The position numbers were made by a program, and so were the translations under genes. Below the pieces are notes generated by a model that saw nothing but the letters and a program-made list of their open reading frames with translations, was not told the DNA's origin and ran no database searches. From NCBI GenBank assembly GCA_903917235.1, contig CAIWZS010000382.1:1-40474 (forward strand): a stretch of 40,474 bases of DNA, given 5' to 3'. This stretch comes from an uncultured Planctomycetaceae bacterium. GTDB lineage: Bacteria; Planctomycetota; Planctomycetia; Pirellulales; UBA1268. Positions 7,534 to 16,471 of the stretch are shown here, piece after piece (the stretch's first letter is position 1; each line of letters begins with the position of its first letter).

Positions 7534-9069
7534 ATGGAGATCGCCGTTCTCGCCGCGATCGGCCTGCTCCTTCTCGGCGGTATCGTCGCGTTCGCCGTCG
7601 GCAACCGTGGCTGGAGCATCGGCACGGTCGTGGCCGCACTGCTCGTGCTCCTGGCGACAGGAGGATTCCTCTACCTCGGCGCGAGGCTGGCGGCGCGGGA
7701 TGCCGCGTGGGCGAAGGCCGTCAGCGATCTGGAGCAGCGGCTCGCGAGGGCCCGAGACGGCCTGGGCCCCACCGCGGACGGTCGGCTCGAACCGCTGCCC
7801 GACATGAAATCGGTGGCGATGCTCCGCGAGGAGCGCGATCGGTGGAGCCGCGCTGCGGCCACCGTCGATACGTGGCGGAATCGCTACTGGTCGAATGCCT
7901 CGTACGAACCGGACGGGGGAGACGGCCCGAGAATCGGGGCTCGCATCGTCGTGCCGAGGCCGCCGCGGCCTCCGGCGCCGGCCGCCGCGGGGGCCGATCC
8001 AAACCAGCCTGCCCCGGCCCCTCAACCGCCCCTCCTCGCAGCCGGCGCGATGATCTTCCTGTTCGACGAGTCCCCGCTCGCCGAGGGTGGACGGTACCTC
8101 GGCGCATTCACTGTCCGCGAAGCGGCATTCGATGCCGGCATCGACAGTCAGGTGCTCACGGCTACCTTCGTGGGGGAGCCGAATGAGCGCGAGCGCAAGG
8201 TGCTGTCCGAGCCGCACGGACCCGTCACGATCTACGACGAACTGCCGGTCGATCGCTGGATCGCCTTTTTCCGCCTGAATCCGGCGACCGACGCGGCGAA
8301 TGCGAACGGGGTGACCGCCCGAGACGACGTCGCAGCCCAGTTCGACGGCATCGACGACGATGACGTGCGGGCTCTCGTCCAGGCCTTCGTCGAACGATTC
8401 GAACAGCACGAGAGCGAGGTTTCGGAGGCAGAGTGGCCCGCCGCGGTGCAGCAGCTTTCCGAGGGTGCGGTCGTGCCGGGGAGTTTTTGGGCGACCGTCG
8501 AGTTCACGAAGAGTCACACGTTCGCGGGCGCGGCTGGGTCCGCGTCGCGAGAGTTCACGGCGGGCGACAAGGCCGAGTTCGACCTGGCGACCGCGCTGGA
8601 ACTGCGTGATCGCGATCTCGTGAAGGTGCGGCGGGTCGTCAGGCGACGCCCGCTCTCCGATGCCCTCGCGGCGATCTACGGCACGCAGGTCGGCCCAGTC
8701 GCCGAGCAGGGGGATGGAGGATCGCAGCGAGCCGACGGAGCGATCGCGCTTTTGCGGCAGCTGCGTTCGGAACTCGTGGTGATCGACACGGCCGCACAGC
8801 GACTCGACCAGGCACTGGCGGCCACGACCGCCAACACGGAGGCCACGACGGTGGTCGTGCAGGAGTTGACGGAAGACCTCGGCTCCTGGGAGCGAGACGC
8901 CACAGCGGCCACCGGCGTGGCGGATGCCTTCGCCACGTCGATCGACACGACGACGCGGCAGCGCGAACAGGCTGATCAGGCCGTCGTCACCCTCGGCAGG
9001 GAACTGGCCGCGATGCTGGCGCGGCTCACGGGGGAGATCGACCGCGTCGCGCCGGCCCCGGGACGCTGA
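7534..9069 (+). CDS. Membrane-anchored protein of unknown function with coiled-coil tail
   Basis: A 511-aa protein. Two hydrophobic segments (about residues 3-25 and 30-52) form an N-terminal hairpin in the membrane. A soluble region follows, with a Pro/Ala-rich linker near 145-170 and a probable beta domain around FLFDESPLAEGGRYLGAF. A helical C-terminus from about 395 has heptad-like QLRSELVVIDTAAQRLDQAL segments suggesting a coiled coil. I recognise no named domain; it looks like a planctomycete-specific family. The ATG at 7534 has GGAAGG seven bases upstream. It stands alone: divergent from the sigma factor, with a promoter-bearing gap before btaA. A structural or scaffolding role is conceivable, but nothing in the sequence proves it. 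Confidence 0.8.
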   Translation: MEIAVLAAIGLLLLGGIVAFAVGNRGWSIGTVVAALLVLLATGGFLYLGARLAARDAAWAKAVSDLEQRLARARDGLGPTADGRLEPLPDMKSVAMLREERDRWSRAAATVDTWRNRYWSNASYEPDGGDGPRIGARIVVPRPPRPPAPAAAGADPNQPAPAPQPPLLAAGAMIFLFDESPLAEGGRYLGAFTVREAAFDAGIDSQVLTATFVGEPNERERKVLSEPHGPVTIYDELPVDRWIAFFRLNPATDAANANGVTARDDVAAQFDGIDDDDVRALVQAFVERFEQHESEVSEAEWPAAVQQLSEGAVVPGSFWATVEFTKSHTFAGAAGSASREFTAGDKAEFDLATALELRDRDLVKVRRVVRRRPLSDALAAIYGTQVGPVAEQGDGGSQRADGAIALLRQLRSELVVIDTAAQRLDQALAATTANTEATTVVVQELTEDLGSWERDATAATGVADAFATSIDTTTRQREQADQAVVTLGRELAAMLARLTGEIDRVAPAPGR

Positions 9070-9148
9070 TCGCCGCGGGCACGCGCCCGTCGGAACGGCC
9101 GCATTCCCCGTCGCACGGCGTGCCGGGCCGACGACGCCCGATGTCTGC

Positions 9149-9154
9149 TAAACT
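9149..9154 (+). promoter_or_regulatory. Putative -10 element TAAACT upstream of btaA
   Basis: TAAACTCCGGG matches the extended motif seen before other genes here (14879, 26519). It would give a leader of about 145 bases before ATG 9309, or less if translation starts at the in-frame ATG near 9267. The gap 9070-9308 holds no other convincing gene. Confidence 0.4.
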
Positions 9155-9308
9155 CCGGGTCGCCGTCGCAGGTCGGTCAATTGGTCGGATCGCGGGATTG
9201 GCCGCTGGGGAGTGCCCGACCGGCAGCGACGCGCCCGAGCCCTCGTCGCGCGGGTCGTCCCGCGTGATGCATGCCGTCCGCCGCCCTCGAGAGCGCCGTC
9301 ATTCCATC

Positions 9309-10595
9309 ATGAAGAGCATCGCCACCGGCCCTGGCAACACGCAGCGTCTCAAGAAAGCGGTCCACCACCATCGCCTCGCGACCAAGCGGGGTGTCCTCGA
9401 GCGGATGTTCACGCTCTGGTTTCGTGGCTTCGTCTACAACCAGATCTGGGAGGACCCGCGGGTCGACGCCGCGGCGCTCCAGCTCGGACCGCAGTCGCGC
9501 GTGCTGACGATCTCGAGCGGCGGATGCAACGTCCTCAACTACCTCGTGCATCGCCCGGCACGCATCGTCGCCGTCGACCTGAACGCGAATCACATGTGCC
9601 TCACGCGGCTCAAGCTCGCCGCGATCAAGCACCTGCCGGACTACGAATCGTTCTACCGGTTTTTCGGCTACGGCGCGCACGCCGACAACATCACCGCGTA
9701 CCGCCGGCACATCCGTGACGCGCTCGACCCGCAGACCCGCGACTTCTGGGAATCGAGCGACTGGCCGGGCCGGAAGGTCGGCCCTCGGCGGATCGGGTAC
9801 TTCGAGCGGGGCCTCTACGAGCGGGCGAAGCTCGGCCAGTTCTTCCGTGTCGTGCACGGCCTCGCGAGGAAGATGCGGCGCGACCCGGCTCGGCTCCTGT
9901 CGGCCCGCACGCTCGCCGAACAGGAGCAGATCTTCGACCGCGAATTCGCGCCGCTGTTCGACAATCGGCTCGTGCGGTGGATGGGCCGGCAGCCGGTGGC
10001 GGTCTACAGCCTCGGAATCCCGCCGAGCCAGCACGCGGCGATGCTCGAGGAGCAGCAGGGGGACGGCCGCAAGCTCTTCGACATGTACCGCGAGCGGGTG
10101 CGCCGGCTCGCCTGCGGCTTCCCGCTCGAGGACAACTACTTCGCGTGGCAGGCATTCGGGCGGCGGTACGACCACGAGGGACGGCGGGCACTGCCCGACT
10201 ACCTGAAGCCGGAGCACTACGACACGATCCGGTCGATGGTCGACCGCGTCGAGACGCACGTCGCGTCGCTCGCCGACCACCTGCGCACCGAGGCCCCCGG
10301 CGCACTCGATTCCTTCGTGCTCCTCGACAGCCAGGATTGGATGCCGCCGCACGTGATCGCGGAGCTGTGGGGTGAGATCGCCCGCGTCGGAGCGCCCGGC
10401 ACGCGAGTCATCTTCCGCACGGCGGGCGAACGCTCGCCCATCGACAAGGCCCTGCCGCGCGACCTGCTCGACCGCTTCACCTACCACGAGGAGCGTGCCC
10501 GCGAGCTGCACCGCCAGGACCGCTCGGCCATCTACGGCATGTTCCACCTGTACGAGATGGCCGGGGCGGCTCCCGCGGCCGCGACATCCACGTGA
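9309..10595 (+). CDS. btaA: S-adenosylmethionine:diacylglycerol 3-amino-3-carboxypropyltransferase BtaA (DUF3419)
   Basis: A 428-aa protein matching the BtaA/DUF3419 family, which transfers the 3-amino-3-carboxypropyl group of SAM onto diacylglycerol to form diacylglyceryl-homoserine, the first step of betaine-lipid (DGTS) synthesis. Visible hallmarks are FVYNQIWEDPRVD near the N-terminus, the SAM-site region RVLTISSGGCNVLNYL, IVAVDLNANHMCL, the FFGYG segment, and the C-terminal DSFVLLDSQDWM with RVIFRTAGE. Length agrees with bacterial BtaA (about 400-420). The first 60 residues of the track ORF are not family-like, so ATG 9309 is used. The stop overlaps btaB by four bases (GTGA). The pairing with a small SAM methyltransferase strongly supports the assignment. 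Confidence 0.92.
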   Translation: MKSIATGPGNTQRLKKAVHHHRLATKRGVLERMFTLWFRGFVYNQIWEDPRVDAAALQLGPQSRVLTISSGGCNVLNYLVHRPARIVAVDLNANHMCLTRLKLAAIKHLPDYESFYRFFGYGAHADNITAYRRHIRDALDPQTRDFWESSDWPGRKVGPRRIGYFERGLYERAKLGQFFRVVHGLARKMRRDPARLLSARTLAEQEQIFDREFAPLFDNRLVRWMGRQPVAVYSLGIPPSQHAAMLEEQQGDGRKLFDMYRERVRRLACGFPLEDNYFAWQAFGRRYDHEGRRALPDYLKPEHYDTIRSMVDRVETHVASLADHLRTEAPGALDSFVLLDSQDWMPPHVIAELWGEIARVGAPGTRVIFRTAGERSPIDKALPRDLLDRFTYHEERARELHRQDRSAIYGMFHLYEMAGAAPAAATST

Positions 10596-11350
10596 GCGAC
10601 AGACCCATCACGGATCCGGCGGGCAGGGTGGACGTCGCGACAGCGACGGGCGTGCCGGGCGGGCCCGTCTCGTCGTCCACCCAGCGGCGCGAGATCGACG
10701 GCCAGGCGCAGGCGATGGACCGGATGTATCGGCTGACCCGGCACGTCTACGACGTCACCCGCCGCTACTACCTGCTCGGACGCGATCGCCTCCTCACGAA
10801 GGTCGTCACCACGGCCAGTTCCGCCACGCTCGAGGTGGGCTGCGGCACCGCGCGGAATCTCGTGAAGCTCGCCCGCCGGCCGGAGCCGGGCACGCTCTAC
10901 GGCCTCGACGCCTCGCACGAGATGCTGGAAACGGCCGCGGCGAGCATCGCCCGGCATCACGTGCCGGCGAGCGGTCACCCGCCGATCGTCCTGCGTCAGG
11001 GCCTCGCCGAGCAGCTCGACCCGCGACGGATGTTCGGCCGGGACGCGCCGTTCGACACGATCTTCTTTTCCTATTGCCTCTCGATGGTCCCGACGTGGCC
11101 GGGGGCGATCGAGGCGGCGATTGCGAGCCTGCGGCCGGGCGGCACGCTGCTCATCGTCGATTTCTGGGACCAGAAGGAGCTGCCGCGACCGTTCGCCGCC
11201 GCCCTCAAGCGGTGGCTGTCGCTCTTTCACGTCCACTATCGCCCGGAGGTCCACGAGGCGCTGACCGAATTGGGCCGGTCGGGTCGGGCGGACGTGTCGT
11301 TCGAGTCGGTCGCCCGCCGCTACGCCTACATCGCGACCGTGCGGGTGTGA
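10592..11350 (+). CDS. btaB: Betaine-lipid N-methyltransferase BtaB-like
   Basis: A 252-aa class I SAM methyltransferase: motif I LEVGCGTARNLVKLA near residue 80, the acidic post-I residue in LYGLDASHEML, motif II-like FDTIFFSYCLSMVP and LRPGGTLLIVDFW. In the btaAB pathway this enzyme methylates the homoserine amino group three times, giving diacylglyceryl-N,N,N-trimethylhomoserine. It starts with GTG at 10592 inside the stop of btaA, so translation is coupled. The first 35 residues are not conserved-looking; an internal start near MDRMYRLTRHVYD is possible. Substrate is inferred from the neighbour; the fold is certain. Confidence 0.88.
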   Translation: MSDRPITDPAGRVDVATATGVPGGPVSSSTQRREIDGQAQAMDRMYRLTRHVYDVTRRYYLLGRDRLLTKVVTTASSATLEVGCGTARNLVKLARRPEPGTLYGLDASHEMLETAAASIARHHVPASGHPPIVLRQGLAEQLDPRRMFGRDAPFDTIFFSYCLSMVPTWPGAIEAAIASLRPGGTLLIVDFWDQKELPRPFAAALKRWLSLFHVHYRPEVHEALTELGRSGRADVSFESVARRYAYIATVRV

Positions 11351-11449
11351 CGCGATTCCTCACCGGCGGATCGGACCCGCAGGGCGTGAGCCGGCCCGGG
11401 CCGCTCGCGCGTCGCTCGGGGACCACCCGCGCTCGTCACGAGCCGTCGG

Positions 11450-12148
11450 TCACGGCAGCACGAAGATGAACCCGGTGATCGTGGCGGCCTCCATCGCGAA
11501 GCCGCGGGCGCTGATCGGCACCGCCGGGACGGTCCACGGCGCACAGCTGCCGGGTCGGTAGTACCCGAGCGGATAGACGCACTCCCAGGGCAGCTCGACA
11601 CCGACCTTGTACGGCAGCACCGGCAGCGTGACGAAGAAGTGCGCCGCCGACACGAACGGATCCACCAGGGTGCCATGCGAGTGGCCGTAGCGCTCGAGCG
11701 CCCAGTCCTCGAAGTAGAGCGGCTTGTGGCAGTAGCCGGCCGCCTTCCACGTGAACGTCGTCGCGGCGAACTGCCGTGGTCGGTAGGTCTCCCCCTCCAG
11801 CCGGCACTCGCAGGGATAGTCGTTGCCGGGCTGCCCGTTGACGCGGATGTCGAGTTCGACCCGATCGAGCGTGTCGGCCCGCAGGAGCTCGAGCGCCTTG
11901 CGGCAGTCCTTGTCCTCGTTCTCGCAGCGCGGCGTGCCCTCCGACGATGCCGCGACCAGCCGCACCGGAGGCGTCAGGGAGCCGCGTTCGTGGACGGCGG
12001 CTGCCGCGGCGGGCGTGGCATCCGCCTTCGGCAGGAACGACCGCCAGCCCGCGGCATCGGCGGCGGGACAGCACGCCAGCCAGACGAGGACCGCGACCGA
12101 CGACGGGCGCCAGGCGGGTGCGTGGAGGCTCGGGGAACGCGGAAACAT
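11450..12148 (-). CDS. Secreted planctomycete-type protein of unknown function
   Basis: A 232-aa protein with a signal peptide (basic start, hydrophobic VAVLVWLACC, small residues before AAGW near residue 33). The mature part has paired cysteines (CENEDKDC, YPCECR, YCHKPLY, WECVYP, SCAPW) that could form disulfides. Its aromatic, low-complexity-free C-terminal half (YCHKPLYFEDWALERYG, AHFFVTLPVLPYK, YPLGYYRPGSCAP) resembles a family I recall from many planctomycete genomes without a function. It converges on btaB, with 99 bases between the stops. The ATG at 12148 is preferred over the track start 12353, which lies in a frame covering no family-like residues. Confidence 0.82.
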   Translation of the reverse strand: MFPRSPSLHAPAWRPSSVAVLVWLACCPAADAAGWRSFLPKADATPAAAAAVHERGSLTPPVRLVAASSEGTPRCENEDKDCRKALELLRADTLDRVELDIRVNGQPGNDYPCECRLEGETYRPRQFAATTFTWKAAGYCHKPLYFEDWALERYGHSHGTLVDPFVSAAHFFVTLPVLPYKVGVELPWECVYPLGYYRPGSCAPWTVPAVPISARGFAMEAATITGFIFVLP

Positions 12149-12460
12149 GCGATGGCGACTCCGGGCGCGTGACGACTCCCTCGTGGCTACCCATCGACCG
12201 GAACGACCGGCAACCTTTCGCCAACGTCACCGTAGGTGCCCGATGGGTGCCGCAGACGAGGCCGCGCGATCCCCTGCGCCCCCCAGTCGCCCCGCCTTGA
12301 CTCGCGGGCCGTGCCCGCCGGCTTCGCCCCAGGTCGAGCGGTTCCGAATGCATCCGGCGCTCAGCCGGCGCTCACCCGGCCCCGACGGGGCGTTGACGAG
12401 GCAGGGCGGGGAAACGAGGACAGGAATGCGGCGGACGCTCCCGAACGAGCGCGAACCGTC
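12149..12460. other. Intergenic region upstream of the secreted protein and downstream of guaB
   Basis: About 310 bases without a supported gene. It carries the guaB 3' side and, on the minus strand, the leader of the secreted protein. A short direct repeat CCGGCGCTCA occurs twice near 12355-12375. I see no strong terminator hairpin or recognisable riboswitch. Confidence 0.4.
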
Positions 12461-13939
12461 TCAGCCCTCCCCCTGGGCGTGCTCGACGGTGTAATTCGGC
12501 GATTCCTGCGTGATCGCGATGTCGTGCGGATGGCTCTCGCGCACGGCCGCAGCCGACACCTTGATGAATCGCGCGTCGCGGCGGAGCTCCTCGATCGACG
12601 TGGTCCCGCAATACCCCATGCCGGCGCGCAGGCCGCCGACGAGCTGGTAGACGAACGCGCTGAGCGGTCCCTTGAAGGGCACGCGTCCCTCGACCCCCTC
12701 GGGCACGAGCTTGTCGCGCCCGCGGCCCGTGGCGGACTGACGGTACCGCTCGCTCGAGCCCTGCACCATCGCGCCGAGCGATCCCATGCCGCGGTAGGCC
12801 TTGAACGTGCGGCCCTGGAAGAGCACGGTCTGCCCCGGGCTCTCGGCCACGCCGGCGAGCAGGCCGCCGATCATGACGCAATGCGCGCCGGCGGCGATCG
12901 CCTTGGTGATGTCCCCCGAGTAACGGATGCCGCCGTCGGCGATCACCGGCACCCCGCTCGCCGCGGCCTCGGCGGCGGCCTCGGACACGGCCGTGATCTG
13001 CGGCACGCCCACGCCCGAAATCACGCGCGTCGTGCAGATGGAGCCCGGCCCGATGCCGACCTTCACCCCGTCCACGCCGGCGGCGATGAGGTCGCGACAG
13101 CCTTCGCGCGTCGCGACGTTGCCCGCGACCACCTCGATGTTCCACCGCTTCTTGATCGCGGCGACGGTCTCGATCACGTTCGCGGAATGGCCATGGGCGC
13201 TGTCGACCACGAGCATGTCCACCCCCTTGGCGATCAGGCTGGCGGCACGCTCGAAGTCGAAGACCCCCACGGCCCCGCCCACCCGCAGCCGCCCCTGGCG
13301 GTCTTTGCAGGCGTTCGGAAACCGCTTCATCATGTCGATGTCCTTGATCGTGATGAGGCCGGTCAGCAGCCCATTCCCGTCGACGAGCAGGAGCTTTTCG
13401 ACCTTGTTGGCCATGAGGATCGTCTCGGCCTCGTCCAGCGTCACGGTGCCGGTGGCCGTGACGAGACCCGACTTCGTCATGATCTCCGCGACCGGCGTCT
13501 CGCCGCTTTCGAGGAAGCGGAGATCGCGGCGGGTGATGATCCCGACCAGCCGACGGCCGTCCACGGTGATCGGCACGCCCGAGATGTTGTGCTGATCCAT
13601 GACGTCGCGGGCGCGGGCCACCGTGGCGGACGGCGGCAGCGTGACCGGGTCGGCGATGATGCCGTTGGCGCTCCGCTTCACCTTGTCGACCTCCTCGGCC
13701 TGGCGATCGACCGGGAGGTTCTTGTGGATCACGCCCAGACCACCCTCCTGCGCGAGGGCGATCGCCATCTCGCTCTCCGTGACGGTGTCCATCGGGGAGC
13801 TGACGATCGGGATGTTCAGGCGGATGCCCCGGGTGAGGAGGGTGCCCACGTCCACGTCGGCGGGCACGACCGTCGAAAACCGGGGCAGAAGCAGGACGTC
13901 GTCGAAGGTGATGCCGGTGGCAACGATTTTCCCATCCAT
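12461..13939 (-). CDS. guaB: Inosine-5'-monophosphate dehydrogenase
   Basis: A 492-aa IMP dehydrogenase, the NAD-dependent first committed step from IMP towards GMP. The N-terminal barrel part ([14 protein letters not shown]) is followed by two CBS domains at about 95-210 ([33 protein letters not shown]). The catalytic loop [11 protein letters not shown], with the active-site Cys, is near residue 305. The flap around GMGSLGAM and the C-terminal [12 protein letters not shown] complete the fold. Length is standard. Start ATG 13939 has GAGGA about 12 bases upstream and a good promoter. guaA, for the next step, lies about 13 kb away and is separately promoted. Confidence 0.98.
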   Translation of the reverse strand: MDGKIVATGITFDDVLLLPRFSTVVPADVDVGTLLTRGIRLNIPIVSSPMDTVTESEMAIALAQEGGLGVIHKNLPVDRQAEEVDKVKRSANGIIADPVTLPPSATVARARDVMDQHNISGVPITVDGRRLVGIITRRDLRFLESGETPVAEIMTKSGLVTATGTVTLDEAETILMANKVEKLLLVDGNGLLTGLITIKDIDMMKRFPNACKDRQGRLRVGGAVGVFDFERAASLIAKGVDMLVVDSAHGHSANVIETVAAIKKRWNIEVVAGNVATREGCRDLIAAGVDGVKVGIGPGSICTTRVISGVGVPQITAVSEAAAEAAASGVPVIADGGIRYSGDITKAIAAGAHCVMIGGLLAGVAESPGQTVLFQGRTFKAYRGMGSLGAMVQGSSERYRQSATGRGRDKLVPEGVEGRVPFKGPLSAFVYQLVGGLRAGMGYCGTTSIEELRRDARFIKVSAAAVRESHPHDIAITQESPNYTVEHAQGEG

Positions 13940-13971
13940 GCGAGCCGTGCGTCCTCGGGGGAAAAGCGCGG

Positions 13972-14001
13972 ATTATGGACCGCGGGGCGTCCCGACGGCA
14001 A
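13972..14001 (-). promoter_or_regulatory. Putative sigma-70 promoter of guaB
   Basis: On the minus strand TTGCCG (13996-14001) and CATAAT (13972-13977) are separated by 18 bases, the best -35/-10 pair I found in the window. The predicted transcript start is about 26 bases before ATG 13939, leaving room for the GAGGA ribosome site. Confidence 0.55.
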
Positions 14002-14117
14002 CGAGCGGCTCGCGTGGTCCGATCCGCACGGCGCGCAGGCGTGTCCTACGTTTGAGCAGCCGGGCGGCGATCGCCTCCCGGGCGGCCCTGTTCCTCCCCG
14101 GCGACAGCGAGTCCCTC

Positions 14118-14798
14118 ATGCGTTTCTTCGACGAGCACCCCGCCCTGACGACCCCGGCCCTCAGGGCCGTCCCAGCCCCGGCGCCGCGGTCCGCGCGTCC
14201 GGATGATGCGACGCTCGCGGCCCACATGGCCCGCACACGCTACGGCCAGTTCACGCTCACCGACGCCATTCGCCCGGGCTGGCAGCTCGACATCGTCCCG
14301 CGGGCGGGCTACCGACACGACGCCTGGGTCGATCCGCAGGGCGGGGGCAGGCTTCCCGCCCTCGTCGCCGCCGCATCGCGTGAGGATCTCTTCGAGACGT
14401 TCCTCGACCTCCTCGCACCCCTCGGCGACACGGTGGACGTGGTGCTCGAGTCCTCCCACGCCGAGGGCGTCGACCGCGTCGAGCATGTCCGCGACGGCAT
14501 CGAGCGGCTCGTGCTGGAGAGCGTCCTCTGGGAGTACGAGGATCTCCTGCTGCACGACGGGTGCACCGGCATCGCGGTGATGCATCCCGAACTCTCGATG
14601 GAGGTGCAGCTCGACGAGCACAAGCTCATCGTGGCCTACGCCCCGTCCCGCGTGCCCTTCGAGCGCGTGCTGCGTGAACGCGGGCTCGAGCGAGACGACC
14701 GCCTGCGGTTCATTTCCCAGGCGGAGCACCTCCACACGTCCCACGAGCGATTCACGCGGCTCTTCGCCGATCTGGCGGGACGGATCGGCGCGGGCTGA
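14118..14798 (+). CDS. Conserved protein of unknown function (226 aa)
   Basis: A soluble 226-aa protein starting MRFFDEHPALTTPALRAVP. Beyond residue 35 it has well-ordered composition: YGQFTLTDAIRPGWQLDIVPR, LVLESVLWEYEDLLLHDGCTGIAV, EVQLDEHKLIVAYA and a C-terminal helix HERFTRLFADLAGR. There is no signal peptide, membrane segment or motif I can name. The ORF-track start (13599) overlaps guaB antisense and is rejected; ATG 14118 is the first methionine after the guaB promoter region. The pattern of alternating hydrophobic strands looks like a genuine alpha/beta fold. Function unknown. Confidence 0.75.
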   Translation: MRFFDEHPALTTPALRAVPAPAPRSARPDDATLAAHMARTRYGQFTLTDAIRPGWQLDIVPRAGYRHDAWVDPQGGGRLPALVAAASREDLFETFLDLLAPLGDTVDVVLESSHAEGVDRVEHVRDGIERLVLESVLWEYEDLLLHDGCTGIAVMHPELSMEVQLDEHKLIVAYAPSRVPFERVLRERGLERDDRLRFISQAEHLHTSHERFTRLFADLAGRIGAG

Positions 14799-14878
14799 CG
14801 GCCCCGAGCGCGGATCCGCACTCAGGTGGAGCACCGTCTCCGGGGGCACTCGTCTCCACGCCCCGGCCGCCGCGGCGG

Positions 14879-14884
14879 TATGCT
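14879..14884 (+). promoter_or_regulatory. -10 element TATGCT placed for a leaderless CE15 transcript
   Basis: TATGCTCCGGGC is followed immediately by the ATG at 14891, six bases after the hexamer. A transcript starting at the usual distance would begin at the start codon. No ribosome site is visible in the preceding bases. Confidence 0.45.
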
Positions 14885-14890
14885 CCGGGC

Positions 14891-16291
14891 ATGGCCGTTC
14901 CTTCCCGACCCGCCGTCCCCCCGTGCCATCCCCGTGCTCGCCGTGCGGTGCGGCGGTCGTGGCGCGCCGCGACGATCGCCCTCTCTGCGGTACTGCCCAT
15001 GGCTGCCCACGCCGCCCCGCCTCTTCCGGCTCCGAACTACGACGAGTCGGCCGTGGGGGAGGTGGTCCTGCCGGACCCGCTCCGCGGTCCGGATGGAACG
15101 GTGGTCACGACCGCCGACGCCTGGCGCCGCGTGGCACGGCCGCATCAACTGGCACTCCTCGAGACACACGTCTACGGTCGTCGGCTCCCGCCGCGGCCTG
15201 TCACCGTGGCCGACGGCGGCGTCGAAGAGGTCGCGGTGTCGCTCGCCGGCGGACTCCCTGCCACGCGCGTGCAGGCCCGGCTGCGGCTCGGCGATGGCCC
15301 GAACGCCCGCCTCGTGGACGTGCTGCTGTACCTGCCCCGCGGTGCGACACGAGCCGCGTCCCCGGGCCCGGCCGGCGGAGGCCCAGGCCGTGTTCCGGTG
15401 TTTCTCGAGCTCAACTTCCGCGGCAACCATGCCCAGCACGGCGACCCCGGCATCCGCCTCTCGACATCCTGGATGCCGAAGGACGACGCCGCAGGCATCG
15501 TCGACCATCGGGCCACGGAAGCCTCGCGCGGCGTCAACGCCCGACGCTGGCCCGTCGAGGCGCTCGTCGGGCGCGGTTTCGGGATGGCGACGGCGTACTG
15601 TGGTGACATCTTCCCGGACCGGGCCGACGGCCGCCCCGACAGTGTGCTCGTGTCGCTCGGTCGGCCCGTGGATGGAGCGCTGCCGCCGGACGAGCCGGGG
15701 GCGATCGGCGCGTGGGCGTGGGGGTTGTCGCGGATCCTCGACTGGCTCGTCACGCTGCCGGAGGTCGATCCGGCGCGCGTCGCCGTGGTGGGGCATTCAC
15801 GGCTGGGCAAGACGGCCCTCTGGGCGGGTGCCTGCGACGAGCGTTTCGCGATGGTCGTCTCGAACAACTCGGGCTGCGGCGGTGCCGCCCTCTCGCGGCG
15901 GAACTTCGGGGAGACGGTCGCCGTGATCACCGAGCGGTTCCCACACTGGTTCTGTCCCGCGTTCGCCGGCTATGCGGGTCGGGAGCGCGAGCTTCCGTGC
16001 GACCAGCACACGCTCCTGGCGATGGCGGCCCCGCGTCCGCTGTATGTCTCGAGCGCGACCGAGGATCTCTGGGCGGATCCGCGGGGTGAGTTCCTCGCCG
16101 CGGTCGCCGCGAGTCCGGCGTGGAGGCTGTTCGGCCTCGAGGGACTCGATGCGGCCGTGCCACCGCGACCGGACGAGTCGATCGGGGATCGAGTGGGATA
16201 TCACACCCGCACCGGTGCGCACGACATCCTGCTCGAGGATTGGACCTTCTTCACCGACTTCGCCACGCGCACGATCCCGGCCGCGCGGTGA
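14891..16291 (+). CDS. CE15-type glucuronoyl esterase, secreted
   Basis: A 466-aa alpha/beta-hydrolase with a signal peptide (TIALSAVLPMAAHA, cleavage near residue 42). The nucleophile elbow VAVVGHSRLGKTALWAG (Ser near residue 297), the NNSGCGGAALSRR segment, HWFCPAFAGY and a late catalytic His in TGAHDILLED match bacterial carbohydrate esterase family 15. These enzymes cleave the ester between 4-O-methyl-glucuronic acid of xylan and lignin alcohols. The ELNFRGNHAQHGDPG segment fits the oxyanion region of that family. Substrate is inferred from the family only; other sugar-acid esters are possible. No carbohydrate-binding module or polysaccharide-lyase neighbour is present. Confidence 0.88.
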   Translation: MAVPSRPAVPPCHPRARRAVRRSWRAATIALSAVLPMAAHAAPPLPAPNYDESAVGEVVLPDPLRGPDGTVVTTADAWRRVARPHQLALLETHVYGRRLPPRPVTVADGGVEEVAVSLAGGLPATRVQARLRLGDGPNARLVDVLLYLPRGATRAASPGPAGGGPGRVPVFLELNFRGNHAQHGDPGIRLSTSWMPKDDAAGIVDHRATEASRGVNARRWPVEALVGRGFGMATAYCGDIFPDRADGRPDSVLVSLGRPVDGALPPDEPGAIGAWAWGLSRILDWLVTLPEVDPARVAVVGHSRLGKTALWAGACDERFAMVVSNNSGCGGAALSRRNFGETVAVITERFPHWFCPAFAGYAGRERELPCDQHTLLAMAAPRPLYVSSATEDLWADPRGEFLAAVAASPAWRLFGLEGLDAAVPPRPDESIGDRVGYHTRTGAHDILLEDWTFFTDFATRTIPAAR

Positions 16292-16471
16292 CGGACCGAG
16301 TGGGCGGATGCCCGGGAGCGTCGCCCAGGAGATGCTCCGGCCCGGTCGGGGCCTCGCACCGGGGCGGCCGGACCCGCCCAAAAAGGCTCCGGAACTGGCC
16401 TTGAGTCGGCCGCATGCATCGCGGACCATCCCCGTCCCCGTCGTACGGCCGAGGTTCACGCGGAACGACCG

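Noticed and set aside
9177-10547. 456-aa minus-strand ORF opposite btaA
   Set aside because: Mirrors btaA codons; no recognisable family and no start signals.
11351-11449. Terminator GCTCG-TCA-CGAGC (11431-11443) between btaB and the secreted gene
   Set aside because: The five-base stem with a three-base loop is too common in this base composition to call.
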